A stretch of DNA of 64,000 nucleotides, taken from Opisthorchis felineus. Its lineage: Eukaryota; Platyhelminthes; Trematoda; Opisthorchiida; Opisthorchiidae. Location: contig SJOL01007377.1 in NCBI GenBank assembly GCA_004794785.1, positions 121,477 to 185,476 on the forward strand. The letters run 5' to 3'. Made by a program: the position numbers and the translations under genes. A model generated the notes under the pieces. That model was not told where the DNA came from, made no database searches, and saw only the letters and a list, made by a program, of their open reading frames with translations. Numbering within the stretch: the stretch's first letter is position 1; every line of letters starts with the position of its first letter. Positions 12,570 through 24,425 of the stretch are shown one piece after another.

Positions 12570-13065
12570 ATGATGGGTCTGCGCGTGCTGGTCGCGCTGT
12601 TGGTGTCAGTGGCAGCTCTGCCAGATCAGACTGAACGCATTCCGAATTATCCTGACTCATGGCGCAAACTTGGTGTAAGTTGATGAAAAACGTTATTTAT
12701 ATCTCTTGTTGCTGGTTTTTTAGTTATTTAGTTCTGTCAATGAAAAGCATTATTTAGTTTTCACGTTACACATGCCCATAATTAACGTGTTGATTATTTA
12801 GTTGTTTGGTACTTCCCTCAATTAATCAGCAAAATTCCGCTTCTCAGTTGCTTTCTTCTAACCCAAATCAAAACATGTCTCACCCGTCCGCACTCTGTTA
12901 CAGGGAAACTGTTGCCCTTGGACCACCACGGTGCTCTGCTGTCCACCCGGTTGGCGTTGTGATATATCTCCGGACTTTTGTTTCCCAAGTGCAAGCAAGA
13001 GAGAAACCTCGGATCAAGTTGTCCCTGTCAAATATCCAGTTGGACAGGGAAGGATCAACCAGTAG
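12570..13065 (+). CDS. Secreted half-granulin, six cysteines (grn-B)
   Basis: Two exons, 12570-12674 and 12904-13065, joined in phase 0 by a 229-base intron with a GTAAGT donor and GTTACAG acceptor. The product is 88 residues. Residues 1-16 are a signal peptide (MMGLRVLVALLVSVAA). Residues 38-61 carry CC-x7-CC-x5-C-x6-C, the spacing of the C-terminal half of a granulin (CC-x5-CC-x5-C-x5-C in the complete paralogues), with CCPPGW in place of CCPxG. No N-half exon (C-x6-C-x5-CC-x7-CC) exists in the intron. The tail contains a KR pair and ends in GRINQ. AATAAA lies 104 bases after the stop. I infer a granulin paralogue that lost its N-half exon or skips it. The frame is intact, so it may be functional. 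Confidence 0.7.
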
Positions 13066-13168
13066 TGGGCAAATATGTTTCACTAATGGAACACCGTTGT
13101 TGATTCTGCTCGCCGCAACCTCACATTTGATTAATTTTGTGTACATGTCCTTCAGCTTACCGTCCTGC

Positions 13169-13174
13169 AATAAA
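13169..13174 (+). terminator. Poly(A) signal of grn-B
   Basis: AATAAA in CTGCAATAAAATC, 104 bases past the TAG at 13063-13065. Confidence 0.5.
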
Positions 13175-13179
13175 ATCGA

Positions 13180-15460
13180 GTTTCTGAACCCAAAATGGTT
13201 TTCATCTTTTACTATCCCATCGACACATCGGCAAATGGTTGTTAGAGAGTGAATAAAATGAAACACCAGAGAATGCGTTGTGGAATAATGTTTGTTCCAG
13301 GTGTCAATACCCAAGGCCGAGCTGTCGCAGGTACGATGGACAAGCTTGAAGCGAGGCTTTAATGCGAACGAACCAAAATCGCCCAGGTCTCTTGTACGGT
13401 CCTTCCTACGGAGTTTTCGGGCTGATCCGTTCTCTCGGTTTTCACCTGGGCAGACCCTTGAATGTTTTAACGTGAAATTTGCAAGTAGTCTTCTGTGAAT
13501 CTGGAATCTAAGCCAGCAAAACTTATTGTACGCACAAATCTATGGTACCGTGTTTGTGATTGCCACGAGTAAAATGCCAGTTTTAGAACATCATTGAGGG
13601 CATTAGAGTAGTTCTTGAGTGCTTTTCCATTATTTTCTGGAAATCAGCAAATCTATGTAACATCCCCGGATCACGTTTCGCTTATTATAGTCAGTCCTAT
13701 GGTTTGTGTACGCATATCACATCCATTACTGAAAATGTCCCAGGGTACTTTCAACATGCTATGATTTTGCTTTGTGAGTTTATGGAAGCGTTTTCTCGAA
13801 TGGAAGACTTCTGTTGGTACCGTGTTGCGTTAGAACATCCGTGTCTAACCGCCCGCAGCCAGGATAACAATTTTTCGCGCTGGCTGCTTTTAAAATTTTA
13901 GATTGTATGCGCCAGGCGTCCAGTAACCATCCGTATCCTTGACGCGCAAATTATCGAGAAAGGTGAACGCAGCTTCGTGTTCATTAGCAAGTACGGGCAC
14001 CACGCAAGCGATTCATAATTGAATGACCCCACTGAATATGACCGTGCGGAAAGAAGACAAGTGACCTTCAGCTGTGAATGATTTCCTGATGTGGTTGGCC
14101 ATATCAGCAGCCTTATGCTGCTATACCTATGCTTACATAATGGTTCAGACTGGACTTACTTTTACCGGCAGGCAGGATTTCCCTCAGGCAATCGCACTTA
14201 CACAAATCTAGTTGACCTCGCTATACTTCATATATCCCACATTCATAGAATCATTAGGGGCCTTCTGGGCTTTAACAGTCCCCTCAGTACAAATCGTCAC
14301 ATACAACTTCACCAGTTCCTTCAACGTGAGGTCAACAAGTTGCTGCTTTTGGGTTGTGAAAGCAGAACAGTAGCCTGATGCTCCGCAACCCTGACAACCG
14401 CCCGCAGATTACAGATGGTCTTAAAGCGCACCTCCGAAAGGGCAACATCTTCCATAGCGATATTTATGTGTACAGTTCGACCTTGGAAGTGTCTGCGCCA
14501 GTTTTGCTCTCCAAATCCCATTCTTTTTAGTCTTTATGGGGCTATCTTACGTGTAGAACCGCAAGATTATTAAACTGTCTGGTAATACTTTCCACGTGGT
14601 CCTCACAAACACTGGAAATTCCTACGGTCCAAGTCGATGTTTTGCGGGTCGTATGCACATTTAAAATCAACATTGGGCCGACTAACCACAATTTCTGCCT
14701 CGGGCAACATCGCCCTCGACCCAAGCGTAAACTCTCCCTCACCATTTGTCTTTTACTAGTTCGCACCAGGCCCGCACATGCGGCTACCTTGTGCGCACAG
14801 TAATGGTCGGTGCATGCTGTGTTATAAGTTTTGCTCGAAATTATGGTGCTTTCTGCCTAAGGATCTACTAATCGCTTTTGCGAACGTCACTGGGGTAGAA
14901 TTGAGTCATATCTAATAGTCTCGTCTATCTGTAAAACTGAATAAAATAAATTGGACAATAATTCCGTTTTGCACGCATCTATTCGTGCGGCAAACAGATG
15001 CACTTCTTCGGAATTTATTACATTGTGCAAAAGTAATTTGCGCCCCAGATTACCTTGTTCATAAAGAAATGTGTTGCAATCAAATATAAATCCTGAAAGT
15101 TTCAGGAAATGTGCTGCAAGGGGAACAAGTCACAGCCCATAAAATTTCTATCCACTATGATTTGTCCTAAAATTATGCCACCGTTTCACTATTTCTAACT
15201 GGACCCTAAAAGTGGCCAAGTGTTAAACATTCACTCCAGCAGAATTGACGGATAATCGCATACAACAACAGTGTCATTACTGGTGATCAGAACCCCAACT
15301 ACAGTTTTATCTACTATCCATTGCATTTACAAAGTCACCTTCGGTTGTGAGGACGCATATATTGGCAGACGTGAACATTGGCTAATAAGGCGACCCAAAC
15401 AGCACCTGCCCAAACGAGTTAATAAACTGGTGGATAATCCTGATGGCGAAGGATGAGGAA
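13180..15460. other. No supportable gene
   Basis: No exon, motif or repeat I can support. The open frames at 13292-13498 and 14091-14378 lack recognisable features. Confidence 0.4.
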
Positions 15461-15465
15461 CGCTG

Positions 15466-15640
15466 TGTCCCGTCTTGGTGAGAGCTAGTCACACTGTTAA
15501 TCAGCCACTCTAAGCCAAACACCTGAGTGTTCAACCACTGGCCGGAAGGCCACGGGTTCGATACTCTCTGAGTTTTCAAGTAATCGCACGAATACTACGA
15601 AACAACGTAACTGTGTCCTAAAAACCTAAGAACACACTGG
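15466..15640 (+). repeat. tRNA-headed repeat, family B (decayed)
   Basis: Starts GAGCTAGTCACACTG, with a B-box-like CACGGGTTCGATACTC, then a degraded ribozyme zone retaining only GAAAC. The head matches the copy at 21393-21600. Confidence 0.55.
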
Positions 15641-15649
15641 TGAAACCTG

Positions 15650-17810
15650 CCAAAACGAAAAGAAATACTAGATACGAGTGATAAAGTATCAGAGGTTCAG
15701 AAGCTGCAACTCCTAAAATCCAGGTTAACAGGACCAGCACAATGAAGAGCCAAACAAGGCAACAAAATGGGCCTGGAAAGGGAAGAAATGTGCAAACCTG
15801 CCAGTAAGGTGCAAAAACAGTACTCTAATTGTGATCAAGTTAATCGGATCATACAACGCAAGCTACTAAAAATGGGAGTTGGAAAGTGAAAGCCCAAACA
15901 ATAGGGAAGCGTACCAACTACCCCTAATTTTCAGTGGATCAGTGAAAACGAGGAAAAGCTGAACAGACAGAATGGTTGCTAATGGGCCAATCATCTGCAA
16001 GGAAAGTCACAACCAAACACAGATCGGAAACAACTGATCATACCACGAGTTAGATAATCTATAATTCACCGGTGCATAACACTCTATGCATTTTAAAAGT
16101 TACAAGCTTTAACCGAGGAATTACCTTCCGGAAAGCGCGCTGAAGATACCTTATTGAAGGGGATTGAACGTTTGCAAGCAAATTACCAGGACCGGCAAAC
16201 AGGTCAAGTTCCACATAATCGACGACCAATGAGTTATACCTCTCTGGCAATGGGAAATAGGTCACGCTATTGTTACAACAGACAGTACGCAGCATGGCCG
16301 TTTATTCGTTCAGTGTAGTCACGACCAGAAGTGTCCATGGGGCTGATTACGGGTCGTTTAACTATTCAATTTATACTCTAAAAACTACCTCTGTATGTCG
16401 CAGCAGCTTTCGAGACAGTGTGTTCGTGTTTGTATGAAGGAAAAGATGGAAGACGTAAATGCAGTAACCCTACACACTTACCGGCTTACTTAATAAAAGT
16501 ACGCGAGACAGCACTCAGAACATGGCAGACGAACAGTATAGGGGAAAACTGAATCCTGAAAATAGAGAAATATATGGCTGGTTGTTACAGGTCACAAGAA
16601 TCCAATGTGGCGAGCTGATGAGATACTCCTCGGCGGAAATTGGAAGTAACAACTAACCTATTTCAGGATAGTTTTCACATTTCACGATGTTCACAGCTCC
16701 ATGGACAACCAAGTGGAGGACTGATTTCAACATATCACGAGGTTTGTTTACTCTGCCACAGAAATGACCTTAACTCGGAGTTTTATCGAATTGGTTTGTT
16801 TAACTTATGTGACAAATCGCATTTCACATTCAGGGGGTACATAGCTGATGACTTGTCGCGCAGTGCCTCCGCATCTGGTTTAGCAATTAATATGCCTGAG
16901 TTGCCAAAGTGTTATTCTGCATAACCCACGGAAAACCACCCAACGGACCTCACACAGATCGGTAGTTTGGTTCGCTAATTCTGTTCAAATTACCACGTGA
17001 ACAAAATTCGATGCACGTGATTTGTGTTCGTCATATCAGTAATGCACGTTGAATTATGAGCACCTTATTTATCTCCTTCAGTTATTGACCTACTGCAAGA
17101 TTGATCCAAAACAACAAACTTGCGTCTATGTTCTCCTCACTCCTGCCTGATCAGATCGAAGGATTACAATTGTAATTCCGTGAATTAACAGGAACAGCCT
17201 TTCTGCAATCATTCAGACTGTCAGGTTTGGAGTTTCCATACAGACTGTAACCCGTGACCAAGTGCTGAGTTTGGACAGTATCACATCAGATCTCCCCTGG
17301 AGTGACAAACGTTCATTAGTATATGGGTGTTTACCCATAAAGTCTTAAGCCAGTGTAGCGGCTATTCAAAACACTGGGTTCATTCCTGTTATTCAAACAA
17401 TGAAAAGCTGTCTAATTGTCGTAAACTCCGGTTCACTTGATCTTAAGCAGCTAAAGTTTCCTTATCTACTTGGACAGTGATCACACCAAACAATCGCGAA
17501 TGCATATTTCCTAGAAAAGACGATAAAAGTGCTTAGTACTGGAAGTCGTGTGACTGTTAGGACATTCTGTGTTGCACCCTAAAGTACCTCAGCAACAGGA
17601 ACCGCTGTTGTTTTAATTTGTTTATAATACATTTTGTCGGCATTTGAAGCGTGAATTGTTCCAACGAAAGAGACGACTGTGTATCAAGCATATCTGTGAC
17701 AGAATTCCTTGAAATGAAGTGTAGTTAGTAGCGAAAGAAACAATCAAACCACAATCACTCGTTATTTCAACCTGTTTCCTACCCATTGTGCTAGAGTACA
17801 CTTGTACTTT
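15650..17810. other. No supportable gene
   Basis: A-rich stretch (15640-16050) followed by AT-rich DNA with unrelated short frames. Confidence 0.4.
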
Positions 17811-17819
17811 CACAAAGGA

Positions 17820-18035
17820 AACTATTCACGAAGTTACTGAAAACTACACGACCGGCTTCGCCCTTTTTGGGACTCATTAGTTAGGCACATTCATCGATTT
17901 TCCGTCAACGTTATGTTCTACGTGAACCCAAAGTGGACAGACTTCGACAAATACACTCATTTGCATATCACTTCGGTTTCCAAGGCTGAGTCAACTGAAT
18001 CTCTTGTTTATGACATTCTTCAACTGAAAAATATC
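17820..18035 (-). repeat. Family C hammerhead repeat
   Basis: Minus-strand copy running from TGTCATAAACAAGAGATTC-like sequence through TGTATTTGTCG to a near-complete hammerhead (17846-17886) and AGTTTTCAGTAAC. Order as at 37742-38125. Confidence 0.65.
17846..17886 (-). ncRNA. Hammerhead ribozyme, inactivated (G5 to A)
   Basis: On the minus strand: stem I side GCCTAA, core CTAATGA (CUGAUGA with G5 to A), stem II GTCCC...GGGC with its closing G-C pair intact, GAAG, loop CCGG, cleavage triplet GTC, then GTG. Apart from G5 and the first stem I pair it is a type I hammerhead. G5 is invariant, so this copy should not cleave. Confidence 0.6.
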
Positions 18036-18242
18036 ATGGTATCATAATACCAAATTGATACAACTGTACTATTAACGTCAGACTTTGAAACGACTATGAC
18101 GCACACCATCAGCGATCACTGTTTGGCAACACGTATCAAGGTCCGTGCCACCCACTCACTACTAGAGAGATGAAGGTAAGAATGTGGATCAGGTATTTCC
18201 GGGCACCTTTTTGATCTGTGGGAGTGGGGTACATTGTGTTGC

Positions 18243-18336
18243 ATCGTATATATATATATATNGATTGCTCAGATTTCTACTCACAGTTATATATATATAT
18301 ATATATATATATGCATATATATGCATATATATATAA
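18243..18336 (+). repeat. TA/TATG microsatellite with one unresolved base
   Basis: Two TA tracts (18247-18261 and 18288-18336, the second with two GC interruptions) flank a short unique piece; base 18262 is N. The tract lies where the TATA element sits in the paralogous promoter at 12517-12525. Confidence 0.85.
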
Positions 18337-18387
18337 TGTTGACTTGCTTTCTAATAAATTAACAACTCAGTGAAAGCGATACCCAAG

Positions 18388-18692
18388 ATGATACAGTTAC
18401 GTCTACTGACGATTATGTTAATCTCCGTTGTAGTCTTGTCATACCGAACTGACGGAGTCCCCAAGTATCTTCAATGGCGTGTCAAAACTGGTGTACGTAC
18501 GTAAACAACAATATGCATATCTCATGTTAATTATGTCTCTAGTTTTCGTGTTTGTTTTTTATTCCCATTTGAAGCTTCTAGCTTCTAAATTTCCGTATTC
18601 CAACTCAAATCGAAATGCGTTTCATTCGCGCTTTCTTTCAGAGAAACTGTTGTCTTCGGACGACCACGCTGAATTGCTGTCCAGTGAATTAG
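18388..18692 (+). pseudogene. Half-granulin paralogue truncated by a nonsense codon (grn-C)
   Basis: Exon 1 (18388-18492) encodes exactly 35 residues in phase 0, as in grn-B, with a signal peptide (MIQLRLLTIMLISVVVLS) and a GTACGT donor. Exon 2 starts at 18642 after TTTCAG and aligns codon by codon with grn-B exon 2 (RNCC..TTTLNCCP against GNCC..TTTVLCCP). TAG at 18690-18692 then replaces the TGG Trp codon of grn-B, and sequence beyond it has small indels relative to grn-B. As read, the product is 51 residues with only four cysteines. It is most simply a decaying duplicate of grn-B. Exon 1 could instead supply a signal peptide to the complete granulin exons at 19280 and 19594, since all phases match. 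Confidence 0.6.
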
Positions 18693-19186
18693 TGCTATAA
18701 TATCTATGGACGTTTACACCTCACCTGTAGGCGAGTAGAAAACCCCCAGTATAAGTCTAAAATGTTGTAAACCATTGCTTGTCTGTGAACACAATAGAGG
18801 AGGTTGATATTCACCTCTCAGGGATACGGTGTTTCGAATATTTGTTCCACATCAGGACTAAAGTGGAACACATTTCCACATACCTATTCCACCGTGGTTG
18901 TTTACTTGGTATCGGAACTGGATATTCACACTTAATATCTACAGTGTTATGTATGTCTTGCGTAAGCACTATGTCAGGACCAGACTTTACAACGCAAAGG
19001 AATCGAGTGTATATCTATTGTACCTAAGGAAAATGTCAGACGGTTGATTCCACGGGTTAGATTTAGGTGCTGTACAGGAGACGGGGTTTCCAAATGTGGA
19101 CCAGCGTTAGGACGAAATTCCTTGGTTTCAACCGGACTTACATTACTCAGTAGCTGGACGTGAATGGTCGGTAGGCGTGGCACTAA

Positions 19187-19776
19187 ATGTTTATTATGTT
19201 ATTCACAATCCTGTTGACTTGCGTGAGTTATCCGAAAGTAGATCGTTTCTTCTCCTTATCCTCATTTTGTGCAATCCAGACGGGATTCCGTGTGCCCATT
19301 CGCAACCCGGTATGTTCGGATCCGGTCTATAGATGCCCCGATGACCAGACATGCTGTCAAGCTCATGTTGGTTTCGGCTGCTGTCCAATGCCCGATGTAA
19401 GTGACATTCATATATCGACTGTCTTTTCATGCGTATATGTACATAGTGTGCACATAAGCGAAAACGTTGACGCGAAAATGTTAAATCAGTCGATAAATGG
19501 GCTTCTTTTTCTTAGCCAAATTGATTGCTTCAGTGAAATTTATGCTTTTCTATTATCGGAAACTCAACTTTTCCCTAAATATGACGTCTACAGGCCACAT
19601 GTTGCAACGATCGGGAGCACTGCTGTCCGAATGGCACCTACTGCGCAGCAGATGGAAGATGTGTACGCAAATCATCGGCCTTGTCTCCCGCTGCGTTCAC
19701 ATTTGCCTTTGAAGCTCGAAGGATCAAACAAGATTACGATAAACATGCAAATTTGTTTAGTGAATCACTGTTGTAA
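19187..19776 (+). CDS. Secreted single-module granulin (grn-D)
   Basis: Exons 19280-19396 (N-half) and 19594-19776 (C-half plus tail) are joined in phase 0 by a GTAAGT donor and a CTACAG acceptor. A first exon 19187-19222 (MFIMLFTILLTC, GTGAGT donor, 57-base pyrimidine-rich intron) gives a compact 111-residue protein. Twelve cysteines (residues 24-74) have the same spacing as grn-A, with hallmarks CPDDQTCC, GFGCCPMP and HCCPNGTYC. The tail of 37 residues is basic and helical-looking (FEARRIKQDY). The encoded signal peptide is short, so the stronger one at 18388-18492 is a credible alternative first exon. I found no canonical AATAAA within 120 bases. Role as for the family: secreted growth factor. 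Confidence 0.8.
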
Positions 19777-19789
19777 TGTTTTCCTCAGA

Positions 19790-21390
19790 CGTCAACGTCT
19801 GTGTTATTGCGTGCACTACTCAGCGTGTCCTCTTACAATGCACTTGAGTTTATGAATCCAACTTTACTTGAGTCATCTTTTCCGTGCATAAATCGATGGA
19901 TGGTAATGATTGACAAGTTCACTTGACGATTGGGAGTGGGAAATACACCGTTGCCTAAAAGCAAGGCTAGTGGTATAGGTTTGGTGGAACATTTTGCATC
20001 CAGGTGATAGTCACTTAAACGTTTATCTAACTGGTACATTGATATCCGAGGTGACCCAAACGGAGGCCACAGGCAGAACGCTCCAAGATTTCTGTTGCAT
20101 AGCTGCTCCTTTAGGACCAAAATTTTGAAGCTCTGTTGTGATTATTACGAACGACGTTCCATTACTGTTCCCTACAAAACGATCGATCACAGATAAGGCA
20201 CATCCGAGGAACAGCACTGGCGGTACCCATGAGTAAGTTTTTGCTCCGCTAGTAACATGGTGCCTGTTTGGCGGCTTCGTGCATCACTCTGCATTACTTA
20301 CCGGAAATCGGCGAGTAAATCCCAGCCACTTACAAGATAATGATTTCCATAAACCAATAAGTAATATGGTCAACTAAGTCAAAGTATAGACGCATAACAC
20401 AAAAACACTTCATGCGTTTTTTTCTTCCGGTTTTAAAATATTTTGCTTGAGTGTTAAGTACCTCCCGAAAGCAGAGTAAACATCAGCAGCCTGCACTCCT
20501 GGATGGTGAAATTTCGGTTGCATTCAGATGACCACACACAAGCTGCCTCAGCGATGACATTCCGCATTTTGTTTAGAATGCTTTTCCAGATATTCATGGG
20601 ACGTAAACCTCCATGATTCTCATCTGCTGGCAAACCTCTTCCAGCTGAGATAAATACTCCTGAATTCTCCGAATCCATAACGAATCGCCTCAAGCTTTGG
20701 GAATTTTTGGTAAAATGTTGAATCCAGTTATTTACGAAGGACATTGAAAGTTAGGTTTCCATTGAACTTTGGCCGGGTGATGTCGCGATAAGACACTTGG
20801 ACAAACTTAAAGACCCAATTTACAAACGGCAGCAAAGAATCGTCCACCTAGTTAGAAAATACTTCAATGTTTCGGATTAGGAGGACTGCGAATAAAGTTT
20901 GTTCAATCCATGAGAAGAATTTTTAAACAACTATTCGTGATTCCCCATGCTCGAGTGGTTCGGACACGCAGGATATTTCAACGGCAAAAATGCTCACTTT
21001 GACAAGAATACCTTAGTACCCCGGAGGATTATTTTTTCTGCTTGCTGGTACTGCCTGCACCAGCATACGTTCTAATCTGTTTAAGCAAATGATCACAGTT
21101 ATAGTTTTTTGCCTTGGTTTTTCTGGTCTGACTTTCAGGCGGCGTGTGGCCAGCCTCTTGTAAGTTTTAGTCAAAATTACTGTCCTGCCTACTTGATATT
21201 TCCATACACGCTAGTTCTGAAATGTTTAGACGATGCAATTGTACTGAATCACATGCTCATAAGGAATGTACTGAGTTTTAAACAGTCGTGAAGTTTTTCG
21301 GTTGTGATTTCATTCTGTGAGTGAGACCAATCTATACTGAAAAGCCCAGAAGCAGTGTAAAGGTGTTTCATCCTTATTGATAAATGGCAG
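19790..21390. other. No supportable gene
   Basis: Nothing convincing. At 21089-21159 a short hydrophobic frame (MITVIVFCLGFSG) ends at a GTAAGT site, but no matching next exon is visible. Confidence 0.35.
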
Positions 21391-21392
21391 TA

Positions 21393-21600
21393 CGAGTTAG
21401 TCACACTGCTGATCAGCCGCTCGTGGCCGAACCTTAATGAGTTCCAGCTTATAGCCGGGAGATCGCGGGTTCGAGACGCTCTATAGTTTCGTGCACTCTG
21501 ATGATGATTCCCAATTAAGGATACAACAGCTGCACAGCAACTCTCGGCTTTTCAGCATAGATCGTCTTCACTTACAGGACGAAATCTCCACCAAAATCAC
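21393..21600 (+). repeat. tRNA-headed hammerhead repeat, family B
   Basis: AGTCACACTGCTGATCAGCC head, B box CGCGGGTTCGAGAC, then a broken hammerhead (GCACTCTGATGATGATTCCC with GAAA lost) and the family tail CGGCTTTTCAGCATAGATCG. Confidence 0.65.
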
Positions 21601-21807
21601 CAAAATTCTTCGCACTAACAACAAGGTGTCAAGCATCTTGAACGGGTTTTCACAACTGAGTGTTTAGTAATCCCGATAGTCGTTAGTAATGAGAAATTTT
21701 TCGCAGAGTAGTTTTTGTTTCTGCTGAGGAACGGTTAATCACAAAGATACGAGCCAGTATAGTTACTGTATATTGAATGAGGGTCATGTAACTGCTAACA
21801 ACCTGAA

Positions 21808-21856
21808 GTGCCCACCTGATGAGCTTCGACCTGGACGAACGTCCTCCTGTGGCTGG
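21808..21856 (+). other. Hammerhead-like remnant
   Basis: GTGCCCACCTGATGAG matches the start of the family C ribozyme at 37913. The stem I halves CCAC (21812-21815) and GTGG (21849-21852) can pair, but stem II does not form and the cleavage triplet is lost. Confidence 0.35.
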
Positions 21857-22010
21857 TTTCTGAATCCGACCAAAGCTTTTCCTTGAATATCAGATGCTGT
21901 TTTTTTTCACGGAAAGGTACCATCATGAGTACCACTTACCAGCAGCCCTGTTGAGTTGAGCGATTTACCAGCTAGTCAGTCCCTGACCTCCAAGTGTTTT
22001 CTCAAGCCCC

Positions 22011-22039
22011 TATATTATATATATATATATATATATATA
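22011..22039 (+). repeat. TA microsatellite
   Basis: Nearly pure (TA)n of about 28 bases. Confidence 0.9.
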
Positions 22040-22099
22040 ATAGTAAGTAATTTAGTCACATTTATTTTTCGCACAAGTGTCTCAATCATTCTGTTTCGT

Positions 22100-24260
22100 G
22101 AACGACGTCGAATCATACTGTGCAAAACACAGTGTGACTAGAGCTCGAAGGCATTCCACACGATGCACCTATTTGGGGTGTTTCAAGAAGGATAATCCAG
22201 ATAAACGGATTATTCTCATATAATCACATCCAGTCTTTTAAGTATTCTATTTTTGAACCGTTAGTGAATGCTGTAAACACGTCTGTTTCGTGCTGCACAA
22301 GTTATGAAGCCTCCAAAACTGGAGCTTATTCATAGAAAGTGAACTCTAGTGCTGGTGGAATGCCTAAAAAACAGACTTTTACACTTGTATGAAAGGAATT
22401 GTTGGACCAAAGGTTCTCTTAGGCGGTATTCTCAACCGACATTTCAGATGGTAGTGAGGCTTTGATACCTTACACAGATGTGATTAAAACATATCTGGAA
22501 TAGAATACCCATTGGTAAAATTGTGTTATTCAGAGTATTGTTTCGTGTTCTTTAGATCTCACAGCATGTGCTAATTTTGTGTTTGTTCCCAGGATTGAAA
22601 GTATTCATACCTTCTTAATTTGTTAGTGCATCATATTCGAATATGTCCAATGAAGTGAATTGAAGTTATCGGGTTTGTGTCCTAAACAGGTTGTTTATTC
22701 TGCCGTGAATAACACAATAAATAAAAATCCTGCCTGTTTTAATGAGGTAATTTGTGTTCCGCAAACTAACGATCTTTTCAATTTTTATTGGCATTTTTTT
22801 CTAGTCACTTTTCAATGCAGTCGGTGCAAATAAGAGATGGCATCAACGAAACATTTGTTATATGAGAAGTTCATTGGACCTTATCGAATCGTGTAGATTC
22901 ACAGTTGGTAATGGGGCTCCACCGTACCTTGCGAACTCCGCAAAGTGCTTTGGTCCAGGTTCTATTTCGGTTTTTGGTAAAATTCTCAAACATTTTGCTT
23001 ACCGGAGGGATGGATTTACAATGCAGATTCTCGAAGCAAGTTTAGAAGAGCAGATGGTGACTAAAGAAGATAGATACTGCTCGGTTTTCCAGGCAGCGCG
23101 CCGCGTTTGTTGCTTTACATAAAATCAAACGAAAAGATCACAACGTGCAATCGAACACCATCTGACCGTCATGGTGTGTGTGCTGGCAAAACCCGGAGGC
23201 TTAAATGAAGGCTCGTAGGGCTACTTGGCAGAATTTCTTCACAAGCACTGCACAAGGTCTTTAGTCACATTCCAAACACTCGGGTTCTCAAACAGGTCGG
23301 GACCAACTGAATATAGCACAACCTGGTGCACAACAAGCGTTCCTGGCCGTGTTGAGCAAAGCGAAAACCGGTTGACCTTATTTTTAGAAGGTTCATTCAA
23401 GAATAACATACCTGGGGCGGGGTTTGAAGAAATGTCTATATCACAACATCACTTCAGTAAATATGCTTGGATTAGTAACTTGGTGAAATCTGACAACTTA
23501 CGCATTGAGCTGGTGAATGCAATGCAAGCGACACAGTGAATATCAGAGTTCGAACACATAAAGTTCACTATGGAAGACCTTAACGCATCCAGTACAGCAA
23601 GAACAATGAGAAACAATGAGGCGCACACTTTTGCGTTGAATCGGACTCGCGCTTCAGCGGCATGTTTTCCTTAAACCACGTTGATAAAAATTCCAATGCA
23701 GGTCTACTCCAGTCGTAGCAATGCGTTATTGACTGTAAATTCATACAAAGAGACAATAACAAAAGTATGCTTTCGAATACCGGTTCACCTGATATAATCA
23801 GTTTTTACAAGACGTCCTGCAGTTGCCATCCTTTTGATTATTCAATTTGATGTTGGGTGGATGTTGTGTCCTGTTTTAACTTAAAGAATATGTAGGGTAA
23901 GGCCGGCGCCTTGAAGTGAACAAATAATGCCGGAATCAACTTTGATACCATCATGCTTATGGAGGCCAGTGACTCTCAACGAGCCTTTGTTTGAGTTGCC
24001 TGTAAACCCTACACTCTGGAGTTTACCTTGATATCAGCGGCTTGCGTTTAGCAATGTAATGGTCTCCGTGCAAACCGATTCAGTTTTATTATCTTTGTAA
24101 ACACGTTCAGTGGTTCCAACTCTGCCGATTAGTGTCTACCAATCAGTAAGGAAGTGGTCGGGGATGAAGTAAGGTATGATGAGTTTTAGCCAACCCATAA
24201 TTTCTAGCAATCTATAAAATTAGCTGAGGTATTCCGTGATTTTTTATCACTAACTTGAGT
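22100..24260. other. No supportable gene
   Basis: Open frames at 22862-23122 and 23225-23539 have no motif I recognise and no supporting splice context. Confidence 0.35.
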
Positions 24261-24264
24261 AAAC

Positions 24265-24425
24265 TTATGCAAAAAACTTGAGAAGCACTCGGCAACAATT
24301 TCGTCCGCTTTGGGGATGATTAACAGTGTGCATCTTACAAAACTTCAAGGAGATTCCCCGCTAGTAGTTGGAGAGTAAACCGTCCGGCTACGAGCGAATG
24401 ATCAGCAGCGCGATAAACTCACAAT
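24265..24425 (-). repeat. tRNA-headed hammerhead repeat, family B (decayed)
   Basis: Minus strand reads GCTGCTGATCATTCGCTCG (head), then a ruined ribozyme ending GAAA...GAGTGCTTCTC, as in the other copies. Confidence 0.5.

Noticed and set aside
16613..16655. Hammerhead-like CTGATGAGA...GAAATTGG
   Set aside because: Stem I and stem II cannot pair and no repeat family surrounds it; chance match.
21089..21159. Short hydrophobic frame ending at GTAAGT as a signal exon
   Set aside because: Phase differs from the local secreted genes and no downstream exon could be found.
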